Assembly: GCA_023399105.1 (NCBI GenBank)
Contig: JAEWQT010000056.1
Span: 1-9,398 of the forward strand
Length of the DNA stretch: 9,398 bases
Direction: 5' to 3'
Origin: Pseudomonadota bacterium
Lineage (GTDB): Bacteria; Pseudomonadota; Gammaproteobacteria; Pseudomonadales; Oceanobacteraceae
The notes beneath the pieces are model-generated. The model was not told where the DNA came from, made no database searches, and saw only the letters and a list, made by a program, of their open reading frames with translations. Positions within the stretch are counted from its first letter, which is position 1, and each line of letters starts with the position of its first letter. Positions 5,146 through 9,398 of the stretch are shown in pieces. Made by a program: the position numbers and the translations under genes.

Positions 5146-5955
5146 AGTGCGGAAGTTTTCAGCCAGCGCCTGCGGATCTGAACTGCGGAACGGATTAATA
5201 TCCAACCCACCCCGGCGCACATAGCGCGCATATACCGTCAGCGCCTCTGGCTGACAACGCTGCCAGATATCGTGAAAGGTGCGCTCAGCGCACTGCTCAT
5301 GAAAATCCTGATGCTGGCGCAACGAAATAACATAGGCCAGTAACGCCGCCTCATCCAACGTCTGCCCGCGGTAATAAATATACAGAGAACCCCAATCCGG
5401 CTGTCCGGTAACCGGGCAGTTGGATTTCAGCAAATGGCTGCACAACCAGCCATTAAACTGCCCCTCAGCCAGTTTTAATAAACCGGCATCCGGTTGATAA
5501 GCCTGCACCTCGATATCCAGCTCATCAATGCAACGGGCTGCGGGTGGCTGCGGGAATTGCACCTCCAGCGGATGCAATACCACTGTAACCGGCGCCCCAG
5601 CCGCGGCCGATAAATCCTGCACCATTAACTGCTGCACAGTTTGTGCATCAGCAAAACGGCTCTGATTAAACGAATTCAGATACAGCTTGAACGACTTGGA
5701 TTCAATCAGAAAACGGCTGCTGGCCGGAATGCGGAATTCCGCCATGCACACCAGCGGTTTGCCACGTTCATTCAGCCAGGAAATTTCATAACCATTCCAG
5801 ATATCCTCGCCATAAAAGGTTACCGCACTGCGATCCAGCCCCTGAGCCTGCCAGCTTTCATTACGCTCGATAGGAAACAATAACGACGGATCGTACTGAT
5901 CTTTATAGGCCGATACTTTTCCCAGCGGATTAAATTCACTTGTTACCGATGTCAT
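5134..5955 (-). CDS. queF: NADPH-dependent 7-cyano-7-deazaguanine reductase QueF (long form)
   Basis: A 273-residue cytosolic enzyme that reduces preQ0 to preQ1 with NADPH, a committed step towards queuosine in tRNA. The two-domain long form is shown by the length (E. coli QueF 282) and by the QueF motif ESKSFKLYLNS at 85-95 in the N-terminal half. The catalytic Cys is C180 in LLKSNCPVTGQPDWG, with D187 as proton donor and E220 in FHEQC as substrate ligand. The C-terminal RRGGLDINPFRS is family-typical. The ATG at 5955 is chosen because GAGG lies 5 nt upstream and the protein then matches the family; the frame is open for 26 more codons upstream, overlapping yadH, but these are Cys-rich and unalignable. 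The start is 7 bp past the yadH stop, and the ribosome site overlaps that stop, suggesting coupling. Confidence 0.97.
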   Translation of the reverse strand: MTSVTSEFNPLGKVSAYKDQYDPSLLFPIERNESWQAQGLDRSAVTFYGEDIWNGYEISWLNERGKPLVCMAEFRIPASSRFLIESKSFKLYLNSFNQSRFADAQTVQQLMVQDLSAAAGAPVTVVLHPLEVQFPQPPAARCIDELDIEVQAYQPDAGLLKLAEGQFNGWLCSHLLKSNCPVTGQPDWGSLYIYYRGQTLDEAALLAYVISLRQHQDFHEQCAERTFHDIWQRCQPEALTVYARYVRRGGLDINPFRSSDPQALAENFRTGRQ

Positions 5956-5962
5956 ACCGACC

Positions 5963-6739
5963 TCACTGACGCATCCCCACACCGCGCCGCAGCAGCCACA
6001 AACTCCAGCCGCCCAACAGCAGAATAAATACACCCAGCATCAGCATGGCAAACAGCACATTGATATCGCTGATGCCGAGAATGCCGTAGCGGAAGGTATT
6101 TACCATGTACAGAATGGGATTAAACAAAGACACCTGCTGCCAGAATCCCGGCAGCAGGCTGATGGAATAAAACACCCCGCCCAGATAGGTTAAGGGGGTA
6201 ATAATAAAGGTCGGAATAATGGCAATGTCATCAAACTTGGTGGCAAAGACGGCATTAATAAAACCGCCCAGCGAGAACACCACCGCAGACAACAGCACAA
6301 CACCGATCACAACAGCCAGGTTATGAATCTGCAGATCGGTAAAATACAGCGACAACAGCGTTACGATAAAACCAACGGCGACCCCACGCGCCACGCCGCC
6401 GGCTACATAGCCCAACAGCAGAGTAACCGGATGCACCGGTGCCACCATCAGCTCTTCCAGACTGCGCTGAAATTTATTGCTGAAGAAAGAAGACGACACG
6501 TTGCCATAAGCATTGGTAATCACGCTCATCATGATCAGACCCGGCACAATAAACGACATGTAATCGACGCCATCCATCGGGCCGATTTTACTGCCGATCA
6601 GCTGGCCGAAAATAACAAAATACAGGGTCATGGTGATGGCTGGCGGCAACAGGGTTTGCTGCCAGATGCGCATAAAACGCCGCACTTCCTTCACCAGAAT
6701 GGTGCTGAACGCCACCCACTGAATACGCCACACGCTCAT
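5963..6739 (-). CDS. yadH: ABC-2 type transporter permease, YadH family
   Basis: A 258-residue inner-membrane protein closely resembling E. coli YadH throughout: EVRRFMRIWQQTLLPPAIT near 18-36, FIVPGLIMMSVITNAYGN at 63-80, FFSNKFQRSLEELMVAPV, and FDDIAIIPTFIITPLTYLGG at 169-188. About six hydrophobic segments are visible (31-49, 60-80, 106-134, 141-163, 173-193, 228-250). It would dimerise and pair with two copies of the upstream ATPase as an exporter; the substrate of YadGH is not established. ATG 6739 overlaps the ATPase stop as ATGA and has GGAGG 7 nt upstream. Confidence 0.95.
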   Translation of the reverse strand: MSVWRIQWVAFSTILVKEVRRFMRIWQQTLLPPAITMTLYFVIFGQLIGSKIGPMDGVDYMSFIVPGLIMMSVITNAYGNVSSSFFSNKFQRSLEELMVAPVHPVTLLLGYVAGGVARGVAVGFIVTLLSLYFTDLQIHNLAVVIGVVLLSAVVFSLGGFINAVFATKFDDIAIIPTFIITPLTYLGGVFYSISLLPGFWQQVSLFNPILYMVNTFRYGILGISDINVLFAMLMLGVFILLLGGWSLWLLRRGVGMRQ

Positions 6740-7659
6740 GCTTTGCCTCCCCGCACCAGACCCACAAACAATTCCTCCAGCCGGTTGGACTTGGTACGCA
6801 TACTGCGCACTTCAATACCGCGTTCGCTCAGCAAAGCAAAAATCCGGTTAATGCTCTGGCCTTTTTCCACTGTAACTTCAAAGCCATCGTCGGCAATTTT
6901 TCGTGAGAGATAGCCAGGCAGAGAAAAATCATCCGCAATGCTGCAGTTCAGATCGACAATAAAGGTTTCGGTACTGAGCTGGCTGAGCAACTTGCGGATA
7001 CTGGTGGCCTGAATAATTTCACCCTTATCGATGATGGCGATATTGCGGCACAGCTGTTCCGCCTCTTCCAGATAATGAGTGGTTAAAATAATGGTCATGC
7101 CCTGCCGGTTTAGCGTTTGCATGAATTCCCACATGGAACGCCGCAGTTCAATGTCAACCCCGGCAGTCGGCTCATCCAGAATCAGTACCTTGGGTTCATG
7201 CACCAGCGCCCGGGCAATCATTAAACGGCGCTTCATACCTCCGGACAGCATACGCGATTGCTGATCGCGCTTATCCCATAAATCCAGGGCTTTCAGCAGT
7301 TTTTCAGCATTGGGAGCCGCCTGCTCCGCGGTCAGGCCAAAATACCCGGCCTGGGTGATAACAATGTCATACACCTTTTCAAACTGATTGAAATTGAATT
7401 CCTGCGGCACCACCCCCAAATAGCGACGGGCTGAGAATGCCTGCTGGTTAACGTCGAACCCCATCACTTCGGCACTGCCGCTGGTTTTCTGTACCAGCCC
7501 CGCCAGAATGCCAAGCGTGGTAGACTTGCCGGCACCATTGGGCCCGAGCAGAGCAAAAAAATCGCCCTGCTCCACACTCAGACTGATGCCTTTCAGGGCC
7601 TGAAAGCCATTGCTGTAAACTTTGGTGAGGTCTCGCACCACCAGCGCGGGAACTGACAT
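6736..7659 (-). CDS. yadG: ABC transporter ATP-binding protein, YadG family
   Basis: A 307-residue ATPase (E. coli YadG 308) that powers the YadH permease at the cytoplasmic face of the inner membrane. Walker A is GPNGAGKST (39-47), the Q-loop glutamine is Q86 in VPQEFNFN, the signature is LSGGM (138-142), Walker B is VLILDE (158-163), the D-loop follows in AGVD, and the switch histidine is H195 in TTHYLEE. The C-terminal 90 residues, ending RTKSNRLEELFVGLV, match the YadG-specific tail. ATG 7659 has AAGG 7 nt upstream. It is the first gene of the yadG-yadH-queF operon. Only 22 bp separate its start from a divergent gene, so its promoter must lie largely inside that gene; I could not pick out a clear one. 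Confidence 0.95.
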   Translation of the reverse strand: MSVPALVVRDLTKVYSNGFQALKGISLSVEQGDFFALLGPNGAGKSTTLGILAGLVQKTSGSAEVMGFDVNQQAFSARRYLGVVPQEFNFNQFEKVYDIVITQAGYFGLTAEQAAPNAEKLLKALDLWDKRDQQSRMLSGGMKRRLMIARALVHEPKVLILDEPTAGVDIELRRSMWEFMQTLNRQGMTIILTTHYLEEAEQLCRNIAIIDKGEIIQATSIRKLLSQLSTETFIVDLNCSIADDFSLPGYLSRKIADDGFEVTVEKGQSINRIFALLSERGIEVRSMRTKSNRLEELFVGLVRGGKA

Positions 7660-7681
7660 TGAATAACCTTAAGAGTGAAAC

Positions 7682-8083
7682 ATGAATGAACGACTGAATG
7701 ACCACATCCAGCTGCTGTACCGCGTTCAGGAACGGCTGAGCAATGCCCAGCCGCAAGCCGGCGGGCTGATCAGTGATGAGATTCTACACCAGCTGGCACA
7801 GGTTATTGACCTGCTGCAGGAACATTCTGATTCAGCCTATGCCCAGGGCGGCGATTGGCTGGTGCACATTTTCACCCATGCACCACAACTGACGCCTGCC
7901 ATTGACCGGGATTTGCTGTGGTTTTTTGGTGGCGAGTGTCTGCATTTCCTGACCGATGAAGAAATCAATCTGTTTCAGCAACTGGATGAACTGGAAGAAG
8001 AAAACCGCCAGCGTGGCGCAGTGTTTGACCGTCAGGTGGCCAAACAACTGCTGCAGAGTGGCGGTTCCGGGTTTAATGCCTGA
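7682..8083 (+). CDS. Small conserved protein of unknown function, PA2817-like
   Basis: A 133-residue, acidic, mostly helical protein with no signal peptide or membrane segment, so probably cytoplasmic. The core RDLLWFFGGECLHFLTDEEI (76-95) is what I recall, from memory only, as the hallmark of the Pseudomonas PA2817 family; no function is known to me. The end (97-125) is rich in Gln and Glu and probably helical. In Pseudomonas this family, a YadGH-like ABC pair and queF fall within a short stretch of the chromosome, as here. ATG 7682 has a ribosome site in AGAGTGAAAC just upstream, inside the 22-bp gap to the divergent yadG. The gene ends 66 bp before the convergent acyl-CoA synthetase. Confidence 0.8.
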   Translation: MNERLNDHIQLLYRVQERLSNAQPQAGGLISDEILHQLAQVIDLLQEHSDSAYAQGGDWLVHIFTHAPQLTPAIDRDLLWFFGGECLHFLTDEEINLFQQLDELEEENRQRGAVFDRQVAKQLLQSGGSGFNA

Positions 8084-8111
8084 AGCATTAAGACAAACGT
8101 AAAAACAGGAC

Positions 8112-8150
8112 AGCAGAACAGGCTCCGGCCAGAGGCCGGAGCCTGTTGCT
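8112..8150. terminator. Very strong hairpin between convergent genes
   Basis: AACAGGCTCCGGCC (8117-8130) and GGCCGGAGCCTGTT (8134-8147) form a 14-bp perfect stem with loop AGA. AGC (8112-8114) and GCT (8148-8150) extend it past a 2-nt bulge. On the minus strand a T run follows only about 13 nt after the stem; on the plus strand there is none. It probably ends both converging transcripts, though it is not a textbook intrinsic terminator. Confidence 0.65.
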
Positions 8151-9398
8151 CAGCTTAAGCCTTTGCTTTTCAGGATCTGTTCGATCTCGGCCAGACAGGC
8201 CGGGTCATCAATGGTAGATGGCGCCTGATACTCTTCGTGGTTGGCAATATTGCGCAGTACTTTGCGCAAAATTTTGCCAGAACGGGTTTTCGGCAAGCGC
8301 TGCACTACAATGGCATCGCGGAAGCTGGCGACGGCACCAATCTGATCCCGTACCCGCTGCACCAGCTCGGCACGCAGCTGTTCCTCATCAATCTGCACAC
8401 CGTCTTTCAGCAGCACCAACCCTAATGGCTCTTCGCCTTTCAGCTCGCTGTGCCGGCCAATCACTGCGCATTCTGCCACCGCTTCATGCCCGGCCACGAC
8501 CTCTTCCATTTCACCGGTCGATAACCGGTGACCGGCGACGTTGATGATGTCATCGGTACGCCCCAGCACATACAGGTAGTTGTCGGCATCCACATAACCA
8601 CCGTCACCGGTAATGTAATAGCCTTTGAAGGTATTCAGATACCCGGCCTCAAAGCGCTCATGATTCGCCCAGATGGTCGGCAGACAGCCCGGAGGCAATG
8701 GCAGCTTAATGGCAATAATGCCCTGCTCGCCGGCGGCTACCGGCTTGCCCCTGGCATCCAGAATCTGCACGTTATAACCTGGCGATGGCCGGGTTACCGA
8801 CCCGGCTTTTACCGCTACCGGATCGAGTCCGACATGGTTGCCGGCAATGGCCCAACCGGTTTCGGTCTGCCACCAGTGATCAATCACCGGGCGCTGCAGA
8901 TGCTTAACCACCCAGTCGTAGGTGGGCGGATCCAGCCGCTCGCCGGCCATAAAAATGGTTTTCAGCTTGCTCAGGTCATATTTGCCTGCCTGAGTGCACT
9001 CCGGATCTTCTTTGCGGATAGCCCGGAACGCAGTCGGGGCGGCAAACAGTCCTTTCACACCATACTCAGCACACACGCGCCAGAACGCACCGGCATCCGG
9101 AGTGCGTACCGGTTTACCTTCGTAAAGAATGGTGGTGCAGCCGGCGATCAGCGGCGCATAAACAATGTAGGAGTGGCCAACCACCCAGCCCACATCCGAG
9201 GCGGCCCAGAACACGTCACCGGGCTGCATATCGTACATAACTTTCATGCTGTAACGCATGGCCACGGCATGGCCACCGTTATCACGCACAACGCCTTTGG
9301 GCTTGCCGGTGGTACCGGAGGTGTAGAGTACATAGAGCGGGTCATCACCCCGTACCGGAGTGCAATCGGCCGGTTGCGCCCGGGCAACCGTTTGTGAC
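8150..9398 (-). CDS. prpE: Propionyl-CoA synthetase-type acyl-CoA ligase (PrpE-like), N-terminus cut off by window edge
   Basis: The last 415 codons of an ANL-superfamily enzyme are present; PrpE proteins are about 630 residues, so roughly a third is missing. It activates a short-chain acid with ATP to an acyl-adenylate and then to acyl-CoA. The ATP-grasping loop is YTSGTTGKPKGV (9290-9325), followed by VRDNGGHAVA, SDVGWVVGHSYIVYAPL, the A5 motif WWQTETGW, GRTDDIINVAGHRLSTGEMEE, and the catalytic/regulatory lysine in LPKTRSGKILRK. The RDNGGHAVA segment and the C-terminal TIDDPACLAEI match PrpE and ACSS3-like enzymes better than acetyl-CoA synthetase, but substrate preference cannot be read directly. 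The TSGK lysine is the one inactivated by acetylation in relatives. The start and promoter lie outside, and I see no prp genes in the window. Confidence 0.88.
   Translation of the reverse strand, partial: SQTVARAQPADCTPVRGDDPLYVLYTSGTTGKPKGVVRDNGGHAVAMRYSMKVMYDMQPGDVFWAASDVGWVVGHSYIVYAPLIAGCTTILYEGKPVRTPDAGAFWRVCAEYGVKGLFAAPTAFRAIRKEDPECTQAGKYDLSKLKTIFMAGERLDPPTYDWVVKHLQRPVIDHWWQTETGWAIAGNHVGLDPVAVKAGSVTRPSPGYNVQILDARGKPVAAGEQGIIAIKLPLPPGCLPTIWANHERFEAGYLNTFKGYYITGDGGYVDADNYLYVLGRTDDIINVAGHRLSTGEMEEVVAGHEAVAECAVIGRHSELKGEEPLGLVLLKDGVQIDEEQLRAELVQRVRDQIGAVASFRDAIVVQRLPKTRSGKILRKVLRNIANHEEYQAPSTIDDPACLAEIEQILKSKGLS

Noticed and set aside
5956..6033. 26-codon upstream extension of queF
   Set aside because: It would overlap the yadH coding end, is rich in Cys and Gly, does not align with QueF, and the ATG at 5955 has a good ribosome site.
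8528..9397. Long plus-strand open frame (289 codons) opposite the acyl-CoA synthetase
   Set aside because: It is fully antisense to a gene with intact ANL motifs; long antisense frames are expected in GC-rich coding sequence, and the translation shows no family features.

Overview
The window reads as an ordinary core-genome segment of a gammaproteobacterium on the Pseudomonas/Oceanospirillales side. The GluRS is of the 'GDPHVGTAY / KLSKRKNP' type known from Pseudomonas. The adenylate cyclase has the MASE2-plus-class-III layout of Pseudomonas CyaB. A YadGH-type ABC exporter, a long-form QueF and a small PA2817-like protein cluster together, and from memory these families also lie near each other in Pseudomonas. 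I see no integrase, transposase, phage gene, CRISPR array or compositional island.

Layout. From 1 to 2499 everything lies on the minus strand: a KdsC/YrbI-type HAD phosphatase cut by the left edge, a tRNA-Ala(GGC)-tRNA-Glu(UUC)-tRNA-Ala(GGC) array with its own strong promoter, and gltX. The 292-bp gap between gltX and tRNA-Ser(GGA) (2791-2880, minus) holds the gltX promoter, two copies of one terminator sequence 141 bp apart, and a hairpin-rich insert between them. Next come a YdjA-like nitroreductase (minus) and a divergently transcribed membrane adenylate cyclase (plus). Facing the cyclase is a tight minus-strand operon, yadG-yadH-queF. A 22-bp gap separates yadG from a divergent small conserved gene (7682-8083, plus). 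That gene converges across a very strong hairpin on a propionyl-CoA synthetase-type acyl-CoA ligase, which is cut by the right edge.

How the genes relate. GluRS is encoded next to one of its substrate tRNAs, but the tRNA array has its own promoter, so the link is positional more than co-transcriptional. The yadGH-queF genes overlap or nearly touch and are probably translationally coupled, although exporter and queuosine enzyme have no obvious biochemical link. The other genes are separate housekeeping or metabolic units: cAMP signalling, flavin reductase, short-chain acyl-CoA formation.

I did not find a convincing undescribed system. The items most worth a second look are the duplicated terminator with its folded insert, an inverted repeat overlapping the adenylate cyclase promoter, a 16-bp palindrome filling the tRNA-Ser leader, and the G1-U72 pair in tRNA-Glu.
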